Positions 46,374 to 56,074 of a stretch of DNA of 64,000 nucleotides are shown here, one piece after another. Position numbers and translations under genes: made by a program. Below the pieces are notes generated by a model that worked only from the letters and a program-made list of their open reading frames with translations, did no database searches and was not told the origin of the DNA. Each line of letters opens with the position of its first letter. Positions within the stretch are counted from its first letter, which is position 1. This stretch comes from Bacillus sp. CGMCC 1.16541 (GTDB taxonomy: Bacteria; Bacillota; Bacilli; Bacillales; Bacillaceae_H): assembly GCF_003184905.1 (NCBI RefSeq), contig NZ_QFRU01000004.1, positions 248,001-312,000 on the forward strand. Reading direction: 5' to 3'.

Positions 46374-47786
46374 TTACTTCAACCACTCTGTATGGAAGAT
46401 ACCTTCTTTGTCGACACGTTGATACGTGTGCGCGCCAAAGTAGTCACGTTGTGCTTGTAAAAGGTTTGCTGGTAACGTTTCTGTACGGTAGCTGTCATAG
46501 TATGCAAGTGCACTTGAGAAGCTTGGTACAGGAATTCCACGTTGAACCGCAAGCGAAATGACTTCACGTAATGCAGATTGATAGTTTTCTACAATATCTT
46601 TGAAGTATTCATCTAATAATAAGTTCGTTAAGTTTGCATCACGGTCGTATGCTTCTTTGATTTTTTGTAAGAATTGCGCACGGATGATGCACCCTCCACG
46701 GAAAATCATCGCAATATCGCCGTAACGCAAGTTCCAATCATATTCTTCAGAAGCTGCTTTCATTTGTGCAAACCCTTGCGCGTATGAACAAATTTTACTC
46801 ATGTATAATGCTTTACGAATCGCTTCGATTGCTTCTTTCTTATCACCGTCAAATGCGCTTACTTCAGGACCACTTAACACTTTGCTTGCTTTTACACGTT
46901 CGTCTTTCATTGCTGAAATGAAGCGTGCAAAAACAGATTCTGTGATAATTGGAAGTGGTACACCTAAGTCTAATGCACTTTGACTTGTCCATTTCCCTGT
47001 TCCTTTTTGACCAGCTGTATCTAAAATGACATCAACAAGTGGTTTACCTGTTTCATCATCTACCTTTGTGAAAATATCAGCCGTAATCTCGATTAAGTAG
47101 CTATCAAGCTCACCTTTGTTCCACTCAGCGAACACTTCATGTAATTCTTGTGCACTCAATCCTAGTACGTGCTTCATAATGAAATATGCTTCAGAAATTA
47201 ATTGCATATCTCCATATTCAATCCCGTTATGAACCATTTTCACATAGTGGCCTGCTCCATTTGGTCCGATGTATGTGCAGCAAGGATCACCATCCACTTT
47301 AGCAGAAATGGCTTTTAAAATGGGCTCTACAAGCTCATATGCTTCTTTTTGACCGCCTGGCATAATAGAAGGACCTTTTAGTGCTCCCTCTTCTCCACCT
47401 GATACACCTGTACCAATAAAGTTTAAGCCAGCTTCAGCAAGCTCTTCACTGCGACGAATTGTATCGTAAAATAGTGTATTTCCACCGTCGATTAAAATAT
47501 CACCTTTATCTAAATAAGGTTTTAATGACTCAATCGTTGCGTCTGTTGGCGCACCCGCTTTTACCATTAATAAAATTTTACGTGGTGTTTCTAACGATTG
47601 AACAAACTCTTCAATGCTGTATGTACCAACGAAGTTTTTACCTTCTGCTTCGTTCTTTAAAAATTCTTCTGTTTTTTCAGATGATCGGTTGTATACAGCA
47701 ACAGAATACCCTCGGCTTTCAATGTTTAAAGCAAGATTTTTACCCATTACTGCTAAACCAATTACACCGATTTGTTGTTTTGACAT
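46374..47786 (-). CDS. gndA: 6-phosphogluconate dehydrogenase, NADP-dependent
   Basis: A 470-residue enzyme that converts 6-phosphogluconate to ribulose 5-phosphate with NADPH formation. The coenzyme motif is [17 protein letters not shown] with NRSSEKT (NADP type), and the substrate site is [19 protein letters not shown] and [15 protein letters not shown] with the catalytic lysine and glutamate. The C-terminal tail [18 protein letters not shown] is complete. It tracks the housekeeping GndA (YqjI) rather than gluconate-induced GntZ. The ATG at 47786 follows AAGGGAAG; 14 upstream codons are not conserved. Confidence 0.97.
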   Translation of the reverse strand: MSKQQIGVIGLAVMGKNLALNIESRGYSVAVYNRSSEKTEEFLKNEAEGKNFVGTYSIEEFVQSLETPRKILLMVKAGAPTDATIESLKPYLDKGDILIDGGNTLFYDTIRRSEELAEAGLNFIGTGVSGGEEGALKGPSIMPGGQKEAYELVEPILKAISAKVDGDPCCTYIGPNGAGHYVKMVHNGIEYGDMQLISEAYFIMKHVLGLSAQELHEVFAEWNKGELDSYLIEITADIFTKVDDETGKPLVDVILDTAGQKGTGKWTSQSALDLGVPLPIITESVFARFISAMKDERVKASKVLSGPEVSAFDGDKKEAIEAIRKALYMSKICSYAQGFAQMKAASEEYDWNLRYGDIAMIFRGGCIIRAQFLQKIKEAYDRDANLTNLLLDEYFKDIVENYQSALREVISLAVQRGIPVPSFSSALAYYDSYRTETLPANLLQAQRDYFGAHTYQRVDKEGIFHTEWLK

Positions 47787-48004
47787 ATGCTTTCTTCCCT
47801 TCTTTAATTTATGGGACTTCGCAAACATGTTCAGTCGCCTAAGCTTTTAATACTTTCTTGAAAATAACATAAGAAAGACAAGTTTTTCAAGTTAGATGCA
47901 ATCCTACCGAAACCATTGAGTCTTCTCTTGTAGTATCTAACAAACATGGTCATTTATGTTTTGTTTAGTATGAACATTCATTTCTGTTTTTTTTGAAAGA
48001 TGTG

Positions 48005-48030
48005 GTTTTAACCTGTAAAAGACAGGCTAT
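48005..48030 (+). promoter_or_regulatory. Probable sigma-B promoter of the YflT-like gene
   Basis: GTTTTA (48005-48010), 14 bases, GGCTAT (48025-48030) differ little from the sigma-B consensus GTTTAA and GGGTAT. The leader would be about 85 bases. The rest of 47787-48124 shows no gene. Confidence 0.5.
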
Positions 48031-48124
48031 ATAGTAAGCAAGAAACAAAGTTGTAGCTACAACCTCATATGACGTTTAAATGTATAAGGAAAAAGAGATG
48101 AAAAAACATTAGGAGGTTTTTATG

Positions 48125-48451
48125 ATGGTAAACGTAAAAGTAGTGGAGAATGGTGTACAAGCGAAGGAAGTTGTTGAGCAATTTGCACGTAGTGGATTCA
48201 CAATGAAAGAAATTTACTTGTTAGCACATGACAAAACACGCTCAGAAGACTTAGAAAAAGCTATTAATATCAATAATATTGGTGTATCTGAACAAGGTTT
48301 GTTTGATTCTATGGCAAATATTTTCCGCTCACGTGGTGATGAATTACGATCAAAAATGACATCACTCGGGCTGTCAAAACCTGAAGCAGAACAATATGAA
48401 GAGCAATTAGACCGTGGCAAAGTGATCGTCATTGCTTCAAAAGTAGCTTAA
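48125..48451 (+). CDS. General stress protein, YflT/GSP17M family
   Basis: A 108-residue soluble protein with the YflT-type domain: KVVENGVQAKEVVEQFARSGF, then KEIYLLAHDKTRSEDL and the C-terminal YEEQLDRGKVIVIASK. Family members in Bacillus are sigma-B general stress proteins of unknown biochemical role. Tandem ATG codons follow AGGAGG; the second (48125) has the better spacing, and the first would add one residue. A sigma-B-like promoter is visible upstream. It is convergent with the alanine symporter gene. Confidence 0.85.
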   Translation: MVNVKVVENGVQAKEVVEQFARSGFTMKEIYLLAHDKTRSEDLEKAININNIGVSEQGLFDSMANIFRSRGDELRSKMTSLGLSKPEAEQYEEQLDRGKVIVIASKVA

Positions 48452-48457
48452 TAGAAA

Positions 48458-48487
48458 GAGGGTGTCGGCATGTTGAACCGACACCCT
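48458..48487. terminator. Bidirectional terminator between the stress gene and the symporter gene
   Basis: AGGGTGTCGG and CCGACACCCT arms around CATGTTGAA are followed rightward by TTTTTCT. Confidence 0.9.
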
Positions 48488-48494
48488 TTTTCTA

Positions 48495-49904
48495 TTAGCT
48501 TGCTTTTTTCATTTCTGTCATTTTATAGTGATTTTCAAAGTAATCGTTTGTTTCTCCTACAATGACTTTATAAAGTAAGATTAATGCGATTAAGTTTGGA
48601 ATCATCATCAGTGCGTTTGCCATATCTGCGAAAGCCCACACAACTGTTAAGTTTGCAACAGCACCTAATCCACAAGCAAAGACATAAATCCCACGATATA
48701 AGCTTGTTAACTTTGTACCAAATAAGTATTCGAAACATTTCTCTCCGTATACATACCAGCCAACAATCGTTGAGAATCCGAAGAAAATAACCGAGAAAGC
48801 AACAATGTATTCTCCAACAAACCCTAACGATGAAGCAAATGCTGCCGATGTTAACGCTCCACCATCTAAACCTGGATCATGTGTTACACCTGAAAGCAAC
48901 CCACCTGTCGGATCCCAAAAACCTGTCATTAAAAGGACAAGACCTGTCATTGTACAAACAATAATTGTCACAATAAATGTACCTGTCATCGCTACTAACG
49001 CTTGCTTAACGGGATGGTCAGCACGTGCGTTACCTGCGATTAATGCCGCTGTCCCTAAACCAGCTTCATTCGAGAAAATCCCACGTGATACACCACTTCG
49101 AATCGCTTCTGAAACCGCTACTCCCACAAATCCACCTGTTGCAGCAATTGGGCTAAACGCATATTCAAAAATCAATGAAAATGCTGGAAGTACTTGATCA
49201 AGATTTAACCCAATAATGACAAGTGCGCCTCCGATGTATAAAAACGCCATCAATGGTACGAAAAATCCTGCTACTGTACTGATACGTTGAATACCACCAA
49301 AGATAATCAATGTTGTTAAAACAGCTAGTACAATACCTGTTGTTAAGTTTCCTACACCAAAACTTTTATCCATTACACTTGCAATTGTATTTGATTGAAC
49401 ACTATTTCCAATTCCTAACGCCGCAAATGCTCCAAATAGCGCAAACGCTAACGCTAAAACTTTAAACTTTGGTCCAAGCCCTTTTTCAACATAGTACATC
49501 GGACCGCCTGAATATTCACCTTTATCATTTTTAACACGATATTTCATCGCTAATAATGCTTCTGCATATTTTGTAGCCATCCCAAGAAGGCCAACAACCC
49601 ACATCCAGAAAATCGCTCCTGGACCACCCACTGTAATAGCGGTTGCAACTCCTGCAATGTTACCATTTCCAATTGTTGCAGCAAGAGCTGTCATAAGTGC
49701 TTTAAAATTACTTACGTCTCCTTCAGCTTTTGCATCTTCTTCTTTTTCTCTTGTAAAACCTAATTTAAACGCATAGATTAACTTTCTAAACTGTAAACCT
49801 CGTAATACAACGGTTAAAAATAGCCCTGTCCCAAATAATAAGATTAAGCTAGGTGTTCCCCATAACACCCCGTTGATTTTACCTAAGATGTCTAGTAAAT
49901 CCAT
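48495..49904 (-). CDS. Sodium:alanine symporter, AGCS family (AlsT-like)
   Basis: A 469-residue transporter with about 10-11 membrane helices that imports alanine or glycine with sodium. Signature segments are TALAATIGNGNIAGVATAITVGGPGAIFWMW, YSGGPMYYVEKGLG and SRGIFSNEAGLGTAALI, all standard for the AGCS family. The ATG follows AGGGGAGGAA. The genes beyond it (adeR, ald, alr) also concern alanine, which supports alanine as substrate. A cre-like dyad lies between its promoter and start. Confidence 0.93.
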   Translation of the reverse strand: MDLLDILGKINGVLWGTPSLILLFGTGLFLTVVLRGLQFRKLIYAFKLGFTREKEEDAKAEGDVSNFKALMTALAATIGNGNIAGVATAITVGGPGAIFWMWVVGLLGMATKYAEALLAMKYRVKNDKGEYSGGPMYYVEKGLGPKFKVLALAFALFGAFAALGIGNSVQSNTIASVMDKSFGVGNLTTGIVLAVLTTLIIFGGIQRISTVAGFFVPLMAFLYIGGALVIIGLNLDQVLPAFSLIFEYAFSPIAATGGFVGVAVSEAIRSGVSRGIFSNEAGLGTAALIAGNARADHPVKQALVAMTGTFIVTIIVCTMTGLVLLMTGFWDPTGGLLSGVTHDPGLDGGALTSAAFASSLGFVGEYIVAFSVIFFGFSTIVGWYVYGEKCFEYLFGTKLTSLYRGIYVFACGLGAVANLTVVWAFADMANALMMIPNLIALILLYKVIVGETNDYFENHYKMTEMKKAS

Positions 49905-49929
49905 TTGTAGTTCCTCCCCTATTTGTTAA

Positions 49930-49956
49930 CGCTTACAGTTAATGTAAGCGCTTCAA
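49930..49956. promoter_or_regulatory. cre-like dyad upstream of the alanine symporter gene
   Basis: CGCTTACA (49930-49937) and TGTAAGCG (49943-49950) form a perfect dyad. The right half extends to TGTAAGCGCTTCAA (49943-49956), 12 of 14 matches to a catabolite-response element. A leftward TATTAT lies just beyond (about 49971-49976), so a bound repressor would sit just downstream of the transcription start. CcpA control is inferred. Confidence 0.45.
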
Positions 49957-50131
49957 TAGTCCCGTTGCTATAATATTAACATTTTTGTGAACAAGTTTTT
50001 TTGTTAAAATATAAAAAAAAGGAAAGCTTTTTTTGTTTATTTTCACAAAATACTTTTTTTCAATAGTCAACAGAGTACCAAAACATTTATGATAAATCAA
50101 CATGTATTATTTTAATAAAGAGGAGCTAAAA

Positions 50132-51370
50132 ATGAGCGCTATGAACATAGACCCATTTAAAGGAAATTTAGATACATTAGATGAGTTTGCCGATCGAATT
50201 AGTGAAGTATTACAATGTCCAATTACAATTGAAGATGCGAATCATCGCCTAATTGCGTATAGTACGCACGACGAACGTACAGACCAAGCGCGAATTGCAA
50301 CCATTATCGGCCGTCGCGTACCTGAAAAAGTGATCAATAATTTATGGAAAGAAGGCACCATTCCTGCCTTGCTTGAAACAGACAAACCTGTTCGGGTAAA
50401 AAACATTGATGAAATTGGTCTTGGAGATCGTGTGGCGATTTCGATTTGGAAAAACGAAGAAGTGTTGGGGTTTATTTGGGCCATTGAAATTGATAAAACG
50501 TTAAATGAAGAAGAATTGTCACTTTTAAAACAAGCAGCAAACGCTGTTAAAAATAAACTTTTACAATTACAAGTACGTAAATATAAGAAAGAAGAGAGAT
50601 TTCAAGAGTTTTTCTGGCGACTTTTAACCGGTCATATCAAATCGCACGAAGAAATTGTCGAAAAGTTCCATGACATTCACATTACGCCTCCTTCTTCTTT
50701 TTCGATTGCCATTTTTCGCTTTCAGGAAGATATTACGCCAGAAGCCGAACGACAAATCTCCTATATTTTAAAAACGATGCAGCGATTGAAACTTGTGTTG
50801 TATACGATTGATTGCAATGATCTCATTTTACTGATTTCTCTTGATGGTATCGAAAAACCGACGGAAGAGCGAAAACAATTCGTAGAATCTTTCACGAAAA
50901 AAATGAAAGAACGATTTGGTGTTGATCAAATTCAAGCAAGCTTTAGTAGCATTTACTCCACGTATAAGCAAATTGAAAAGAGTTACGGAGAATCGTTAAC
51001 CGTTTTAAAGATTAAAAAGACATTTCCAGATGAAACAGCTCATGTTCTAGGCTATCAAGAACTTGGCATCTATCAATTACTTGATGTGATTCTAGAAAAG
51101 CGAAAGCTTGATCAATTTGAAAATTACTCATTGAAAAAGCTTGTCGATTATGACGAACGCCACAATAGTAACTTAGTGGAAACATTAGAAGTATTTTTAA
51201 ACAAAGATCATAACATCAATGAAGCCGCAAAAGAATTAAATGTTCATACAAATACATTAAGTTATCGATTAAAAAGAATTTCAGAAATTGGCGATATTGA
51301 CTTGCGTGATCCGAACCAAAAAATAACACTTTACATCGATATTAAATTAATGAAGCTAAAAGCAAATTAG
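50132..51370 (+). CDS. adeR: PucR-family activator of alanine dehydrogenase (AdeR-like)
   Basis: A 412-residue regulator. The N-terminal 150 residues resemble a GAF/PAS-like sensory domain (LQCPITIEDANHRLIAYSTH), the middle is the CdaR-type GGDEF-like region, and the C-terminus is a PucR helix-turn-helix (LEVFLNKDHNINEAAKELNVHTNTLSYRLKRISEI). B. subtilis AdeR is a PucR-type activator of ald, and this gene lies directly upstream of ald. It is also divergent from the alanine symporter gene. The ATG at 50132 follows GAGGAG. A terminator separates it from ald, so ald has its own promoter. Confidence 0.9.
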   Translation: MSAMNIDPFKGNLDTLDEFADRISEVLQCPITIEDANHRLIAYSTHDERTDQARIATIIGRRVPEKVINNLWKEGTIPALLETDKPVRVKNIDEIGLGDRVAISIWKNEEVLGFIWAIEIDKTLNEEELSLLKQAANAVKNKLLQLQVRKYKKEERFQEFFWRLLTGHIKSHEEIVEKFHDIHITPPSSFSIAIFRFQEDITPEAERQISYILKTMQRLKLVLYTIDCNDLILLISLDGIEKPTEERKQFVESFTKKMKERFGVDQIQASFSSIYSTYKQIEKSYGESLTVLKIKKTFPDETAHVLGYQELGIYQLLDVILEKRKLDQFENYSLKKLVDYDERHNSNLVETLEVFLNKDHNINEAAKELNVHTNTLSYRLKRISEIGDIDLRDPNQKITLYIDIKLMKLKAN

Positions 51371-51376
51371 TCCAAC

Positions 51377-51405
51377 GTGTGGGTGCTTATCACTCACACT
51401 TTTTT
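51377..51405 (+). terminator. Terminator after adeR
   Basis: GTGTGGGTG (51377-51385) and CACTCACAC (51391-51399) pair with one mismatch and are followed by six T. Confidence 0.88.
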
Positions 51406-51460
51406 ATTACACTCAAGTCTTTTGTCATTTTACCTGACAAATGAACATTTTCAACAAAAT

Positions 51461-51581
51461 AGTAAACGCTTTCTTTTGTGGAATTTCACAAAAACATGAG
51501 AATCGATTCTCTTTTCTAGACAATGAAAAACAAAAAAAAGTTTTTTATACTGTAGTTACAACAAAACGTTAAACGTTTTCA
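51461..51581. promoter_or_regulatory. Two cre-like boxes upstream of ald
   Basis: AGTAAACGCTTTCT (51461-51474) and GTTAAACGTTTTCA (51568-51581), read on the minus strand, each match a catabolite-response element at 12 of 14 positions. The second abuts the ald ribosome binding site and is part of an AACGTT-A-AACGTT dyad. Binding by CcpA or AdeR is possible but unproven. Confidence 0.35.
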
Positions 51582-51598
51582 AAGGGAGGATTTTTACC

Positions 51599-52732
51599 AT
51601 GATTATTGGTGTACCTAGAGAAATTAAAAATAATGAAAACCGCGTTGCAATTACTCCAGCTGGAGTTGCTTCATTTATCGGATCGGGCCATCGTGTATTA
51701 GTGGAAACAAATGCAGGTATGGGAAGCGGTTTTACAAACGAAGATTACAAAGTAGCAGGTGCTGAGATTATCGAACTTGCATCTGACGTATGGGCACAAG
51801 CTGACATGGTAATGAAAGTAAAAGAGCCACTACCAAGTGAATACGATTACTTCCGTCCAGGTCTTATCCTTTTCACATATTTACACTTAGCTGCAGAGCC
51901 AGCTTTAGCACAAGCTTTAACTGAAAAAGGTGTAACAGCTATTGCTTACGAGACAGTAGCAGTGAATCGTACACTACCATTATTAACACCAATGAGTGAA
52001 GTTGCAGGTCGTATGGCTGCTCAAATCGGTGCTCAATTCTTACAAAAATCAAACGGCGGAAAAGGAATTCTTCTTGCAGGTGTTCCAGGTGTTAACCGCG
52101 GTAAAGTAACAATCATCGGTGGCGGTGTTGTAGGAACAAATGCTGCGAAAATGGCAATCGGCTTAGGTGCAGATGTAACAATTATCGATTTAAGCGCTGA
52201 CCGCTTACGTCAATTAGACGACATTTTCGGTAACCAAATTAAAACATTAATGTCTAATCCAATGAACATTGCAGAAGCAGTGGCAGAAGCAGACCTTTTA
52301 ATTGGTGCTGTATTAATTCCTGGTGCAAAAGCGCCTAAACTTGTAACAGATGAAATGGTTCAAGCAATGAAGCCAGGTTCTGTTATCGTAGACGTAGCAA
52401 TTGACCAAGGTGGTGTTGTTGAAACAATCGACCACATTACAACTCATGACAACCCAACATATGATAAACACGGTGTTGTTCACTATGCAGTTGCAAACAT
52501 GCCTGGTGCGGTTCCTAGAACATCAACCATTGCATTAACAAACGTAACGGTTCCATATGCACTTCAAATCGCTAACAAAGGTGCTCACAAAGCAATTGCA
52601 GAAAACGAAGCACTGAAGTTAGGTGTAAACGTAGCAAACGGCGCTGTAACATATGAAGCAGTGGCACGCGACCTTGGCTATGAGTATGTATCAGTTGAAA
52701 AAGCACTTGAAAAAGAATTAGCAGCAATCTAA
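51599..52732 (+). CDS. ald: Alanine dehydrogenase
   Basis: A 377-residue NAD-dependent enzyme that oxidatively deaminates L-alanine to pyruvate and ammonium; in Bacillus it serves alanine catabolism and normal sporulation. The substrate lysine is in [13 protein letters not shown] and the catalytic histidine is in [10 protein letters not shown]. The NAD site is [28 protein letters not shown]. Length and ending fit B. subtilis Ald. The ATG follows AAAGGGAGG. It lies downstream of its probable activator adeR and upstream of alr. Confidence 0.98.
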   Translation: MIIGVPREIKNNENRVAITPAGVASFIGSGHRVLVETNAGMGSGFTNEDYKVAGAEIIELASDVWAQADMVMKVKEPLPSEYDYFRPGLILFTYLHLAAEPALAQALTEKGVTAIAYETVAVNRTLPLLTPMSEVAGRMAAQIGAQFLQKSNGGKGILLAGVPGVNRGKVTIIGGGVVGTNAAKMAIGLGADVTIIDLSADRLRQLDDIFGNQIKTLMSNPMNIAEAVAEADLLIGAVLIPGAKAPKLVTDEMVQAMKPGSVIVDVAIDQGGVVETIDHITTHDNPTYDKHGVVHYAVANMPGAVPRTSTIALTNVTVPYALQIANKGAHKAIAENEALKLGVNVANGAVTYEAVARDLGYEYVSVEKALEKELAAI

Positions 52733-52744
52733 TTTACACACACC

Positions 52745-52863
52745 AAGAGGCTGATCCAAACGAGTGTTTAGCACCTCCATACAAATATATTGTGTCTTAG
52801 TTGGATATAAGTACAATATAGAATGTAACATGGAGAAGCTGAACATGAGCGGATCAGCCTCTT
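52745..52863 (+). terminator. Very long hairpin after ald (terminator or miniature repeat)
   Basis: AAGAGGCTGATCC (52745-52757) pairs perfectly with GGATCAGCCTCTT (52851-52863). Inside, TGTTTAGC/GCTGAACA, CTCCAT/ATGGAG and ATATTGT/ACAATAT continue the stem with small internal loops. TTTTTC follows the right arm, so it can terminate ald transcription. The length of nearly 120 bases is unusual for a simple terminator. Confidence 0.8.
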
Positions 52864-52893
52864 TTTCATACACACACTATAGGGGATGTTAAC

Positions 52894-54036
52894 ATGAAAA
52901 CAACAAGTTACCGTGATACATGGGTAGAAATTGATGTACATGCCATTCAATTTAACATGGAACAATTCCGAGGATATGTCGCACCTTCTACTCAACTAAT
53001 GGCCGTTGTAAAAGCAGATGGATACGGACATGGTGCCGTAGCAGCAGCAAAAGCAGCATTAGCAGGAGGCGCTACTTATTTAGGCGTTGCGTTATTAGAT
53101 GAAGCACTAGAACTACGAGAAGCGGGCATTGATGTGCCAATTTTAATTCTTGGTTACACGGCTCCTCATGCCATTAAAAAAGCAATAGAAGCGAATGTTA
53201 CACTCACCGTTTTTGATCATGAAGTGACCGATGCAATCATTGCTGCTTCTGAACAAGCAAAGAAAATGGTGAACGTGCATGTGAAAATTGACTCAGGAAT
53301 GTCACGGGTCGGTGTTAGAACAAGTGAAGAGGCTTATGAACTAGCTACGAAATTACAAGCGGCTTCTTGGGTAAAGCTTGAAGGCATTTTCACTCATTTT
53401 GCACATGCAGACAGCACGGATTCTTATTATACCGAAAAACAATTTTCAACGTTTTCGTCAATTATCGAGTTTTTGCACAAAAATGATATTACTATACCAA
53501 TAAAACATTGTTGCAATACTGCAGGAACAATGAATTTTAAAAAAATGCATTTAGATATGGTTCGAGTGGGTATTGGGCTGTATGGGTTATATCCGGACGA
53601 TAGTTTAAAGCATCACGACATTCAATTGAAGCAGGCAATGAGCTTTAAAACATCTGTTGCATTTATCAAAGAAGTTGAAGCTGAGCAACCGATTAGCTAT
53701 GGGTGTACGTATGCTCCGAAAGAAACGAGTACGATTGCTACATTACCGGTTGGATACGCAGACGGATTATCGAGACTGTTATCTAATAAAGGACACATGC
53801 TAATAAAAGAACAAAAAGTTTCAATCGTTGGAAGAGTTTGCATGGACCAAACGATGATTGATGTCACAAAAATTGATAATATTAACATCGGGGATGAGGT
53901 AACAATCTTCGGATACGATGACAACTCATTTCAATCAGTAGATGAAGTAGCAGAAATCATGGGTACCATTAATTATGAAGTTGTTTGTTTAATCGGAAAG
54001 CGCGTACCTCGTATGTATAAACCAGGTAAAAACTAG
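52894..54036 (+). CDS. alr: Alanine racemase
   Basis: A 380-residue PLP enzyme that interconverts L- and D-alanine for peptidoglycan. The PLP lysine is Lys40 in MAVVKADGYGHGA. The catalytic tyrosine region is PISYGCTYAPKET, and VGRVCMDQTMIDVT carries the substrate-carboxylate residues. Length is typical. Its ATG follows GGGGATG and lies 31 bases after the long hairpin. With ald just upstream, it may adjust the D-alanine pool when alanine is used; spore-associated alanine racemases are another possibility, which the sequence does not settle. Confidence 0.96.
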   Translation: MKTTSYRDTWVEIDVHAIQFNMEQFRGYVAPSTQLMAVVKADGYGHGAVAAAKAALAGGATYLGVALLDEALELREAGIDVPILILGYTAPHAIKKAIEANVTLTVFDHEVTDAIIAASEQAKKMVNVHVKIDSGMSRVGVRTSEEAYELATKLQAASWVKLEGIFTHFAHADSTDSYYTEKQFSTFSSIIEFLHKNDITIPIKHCCNTAGTMNFKKMHLDMVRVGIGLYGLYPDDSLKHHDIQLKQAMSFKTSVAFIKEVEAEQPISYGCTYAPKETSTIATLPVGYADGLSRLLSNKGHMLIKEQKVSIVGRVCMDQTMIDVTKIDNINIGDEVTIFGYDDNSFQSVDEVAEIMGTINYEVVCLIGKRVPRMYKPGKN

Positions 54037-54135
54037 AGAATCATTCAATCACCTTACAATTTTTGAAATAAAAGCTATAATAGAGGAAACACATGAAATT
54101 CTATCGGAAAAGATAGAATGATGAGGGGGATTTTC

Positions 54136-54960
54136 ATGACAATGTATAAAGCTTTAACAATTGCGGGTTCAGATACTAGCGGTGGTGCTGGTATTCAAGC
54201 TGATTTAAAAACGTTTCAAGAGCTAGGCGTTTACGGTATGACTGCTTTAACAACAATCGTAACGATGGATCCGGAAAATGGTTGGTCTCACGGCGTGTTT
54301 CCTCAAGCGGTAGAAACAGTCGAACAGCAATTAAAAACAATTGTACAAGGTGTCGGCGTAACAGCTTTAAAAACGGGCATGCTTGGTTCTGTTGAAGTCA
54401 TTGAGCTTGCAGCCAAAACAATTGAGCAACACAATTTACAGAATGTTGTTGTAGACCCAGTAATGGTGTGTAAAGGGGAAGATGAAGTGCTACACCCTGA
54501 AACAACAGTTAGCTTACGTGATGTGCTTGTGCCAAAAGCAACAGTTGTCACACCTAACTTATTTGAAGCTGGTCAATTAAGTGGATTAGATCCAATTAAA
54601 ACGATTGAGCAGATGAAAGAAGCAGCAGTTAAAATTCATGAATTAGGTGCGAAATACGTCCTTATTAAAGGTGGAAGTAAATTAGCTCATGAAAAAGCGG
54701 TTGATGTACTATACGATGGACAAACATTCGACCTTTTAGAGTCTGATCGCATTGAAACAACGTATACACATGGAGCTGGTTGCACATACTCAGCTGCGAT
54801 TACAGCTGAACTAGCAAAAGGAAAAGACGTGAAAGAAGCGATTGAAACAGCTAAAGCATTTATTACAGAAGCGATTCGTCACTCATTCCCGCTAAACCAA
54901 TACGTTGGTCCAACAAACCACGGTGCATACCGTCGTCAAAAAGAAACAGTTAACGCATAA
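54136..54960 (+). CDS. pdxK: Pyridoxine / hydroxymethylpyrimidine kinase (PdxK/ThiD-type)
   Basis: A 274-residue ribokinase-fold kinase. It carries ALTIAGSDTSGGAGIQADLKTF near the N-terminus, DPVMVCKGEDEVLHP in the middle, and the anion-hole motif THGAGCTYSAAITAEL with the cysteine typical of the B. subtilis PdxK (YwdB) group. It therefore probably phosphorylates pyridoxine or pyridoxal, supplying PLP, which its neighbour alanine racemase uses. A ThiD role cannot be excluded. The ATG at 54136 follows GAGGGGGA; six earlier in-frame codons precede that spacing. Confidence 0.87.
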   Translation: MTMYKALTIAGSDTSGGAGIQADLKTFQELGVYGMTALTTIVTMDPENGWSHGVFPQAVETVEQQLKTIVQGVGVTALKTGMLGSVEVIELAAKTIEQHNLQNVVVDPVMVCKGEDEVLHPETTVSLRDVLVPKATVVTPNLFEAGQLSGLDPIKTIEQMKEAAVKIHELGAKYVLIKGGSKLAHEKAVDVLYDGQTFDLLESDRIETTYTHGAGCTYSAAITAELAKGKDVKEAIETAKAFITEAIRHSFPLNQYVGPTNHGAYRRQKETVNA

Positions 54961-54994
54961 AAAAAGTAGCGTCCTTTACGGGCGCTACTTTTTT
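54961..54994. terminator. Bidirectional terminator between pdxK and the HAD gene
   Basis: AAAAAGTAGCG and CGCTACTTTTTT form a stable stem around TCCTTTACGGG. Its right arm overlaps the last codons of the leftward HAD gene. Confidence 0.9.
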
Positions 54995-55857
54995 GACATG
55001 TGTGTGGAAAGAACAGCTAAAACCGCTTGTGCAACACCATCTTCATCGTTTGTTCCCGTCACTTCATCACTATAGACTTTCACGCCATCAGGTGCGTTCC
55101 CCATGGCAACTGCTTTTCCTGCCTTTTTGAACATTGACACATCATTGTAGTTATCGCCAATGGCCATTGTATCTTTTAAATCGATGTTACGCTCGTTTAC
55201 GTATTGTTCGAGAGCTAGTCCTTTTTGTGCACGAAAATCGTTGACCTCAATGTTTTCTTTACCTGATGAGCTCACTGCAATGCCTTCAAGGTCGGCTAAA
55301 TCCACTTTGGCTTTTTCAAGCTTTTCTTCATCAAATGAAAACGCAAGAAGTTTGTAAATTGAAATGCGATCATCATTATAAAGGACGTCATACTCATCAA
55401 TAAGCTTCACATTTCCTTTTTCAAAGCGCTCTTTTGCTCCTTCTAACAACTTTTCATAGTCATTTTTAAGGCTTGCACTCATGTAGATATCCATAACAAC
55501 GGCTAATGCTTTGTCATAATCATTCGAATACGTTCCTTCGTTTGTATACACTTCAAAGTACAAGTCATGCTGTTGAAATACTTGTTGTACCTGTTTAATA
55601 TGGGTGGCATCTAATCCAACAGAAGAAAGCGTTTCTCCTTTTGGTGTTCGAACTTCCGATCCGTTTACACAAATAATATGCGTATCAATCCCTGCCTCTT
55701 CTAACACATACTTTGCTTCTGCGTAAGATCGCCCTGTTGCAATGACAACCTCTATGCCTGCACGCTGAGCTGCTCGAATCGCATCTGCGTTTTCGTTACT
55801 GACTACTTGTTCACTGTTTACTAATGTTCCATCCATGTCAATCGCAATACATTTCAT
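54985..55857 (-). CDS. Cof-type HAD phosphatase
   Basis: A 290-residue haloacid-dehalogenase-superfamily phosphatase of the Cof/YwpJ subgroup, probably acting on sugar phosphates or FMN-like substrates. Motif I is CIAIDMDGTLVNS (residues 3-15), motif II is VVIATGRSYAEA, and motifs III and IV are KGLALEQYVNERNI and MAIGDNYNDVSMFKKAG, with a C2B cap domain between. The start at 55857 fits the family, but the ribosome binding site AAGGAAGG is 14 bases away. A GTG five codons upstream is an alternative. Confidence 0.9.
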   Translation of the reverse strand: MKCIAIDMDGTLVNSEQVVSNENADAIRAAQRAGIEVVIATGRSYAEAKYVLEEAGIDTHIICVNGSEVRTPKGETLSSVGLDATHIKQVQQVFQQHDLYFEVYTNEGTYSNDYDKALAVVMDIYMSASLKNDYEKLLEGAKERFEKGNVKLIDEYDVLYNDDRISIYKLLAFSFDEEKLEKAKVDLADLEGIAVSSSGKENIEVNDFRAQKGLALEQYVNERNIDLKDTMAIGDNYNDVSMFKKAGKAVAMGNAPDGVKVYSDEVTGTNDEDGVAQAVLAVLSTHMSKK

Positions 55858-56011
55858 AACGTGTGACGACACCTTCCTTTTATGTAAGTCCTTGTTGTTC
55901 ATTTTATCGTAACAGGTACACATTGACCTTTTATATGCTTTTTGTAAAAGTCTTGTTTCTTATCTTTATCCTCACCTATATGAAACATACCCTTTTGAAC
56001 TCATAAAAAAA

Positions 56012-56063
56012 CAACTACTCACTTAAAGAAACGATCTATATCGCGCTATTTGAGTAAGTAGTT
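56012..56063 (-). terminator. Terminator after the CuA-like lipoprotein gene
   Basis: AACTACTCACTTAAA (56012-56026) and TTTGAGTAAGTAGTT (56049-56063) pair with one mismatch, followed leftward by GTTTTTTT. Confidence 0.85.
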
Positions 56064-56074
56064 AATGTCTTGGT

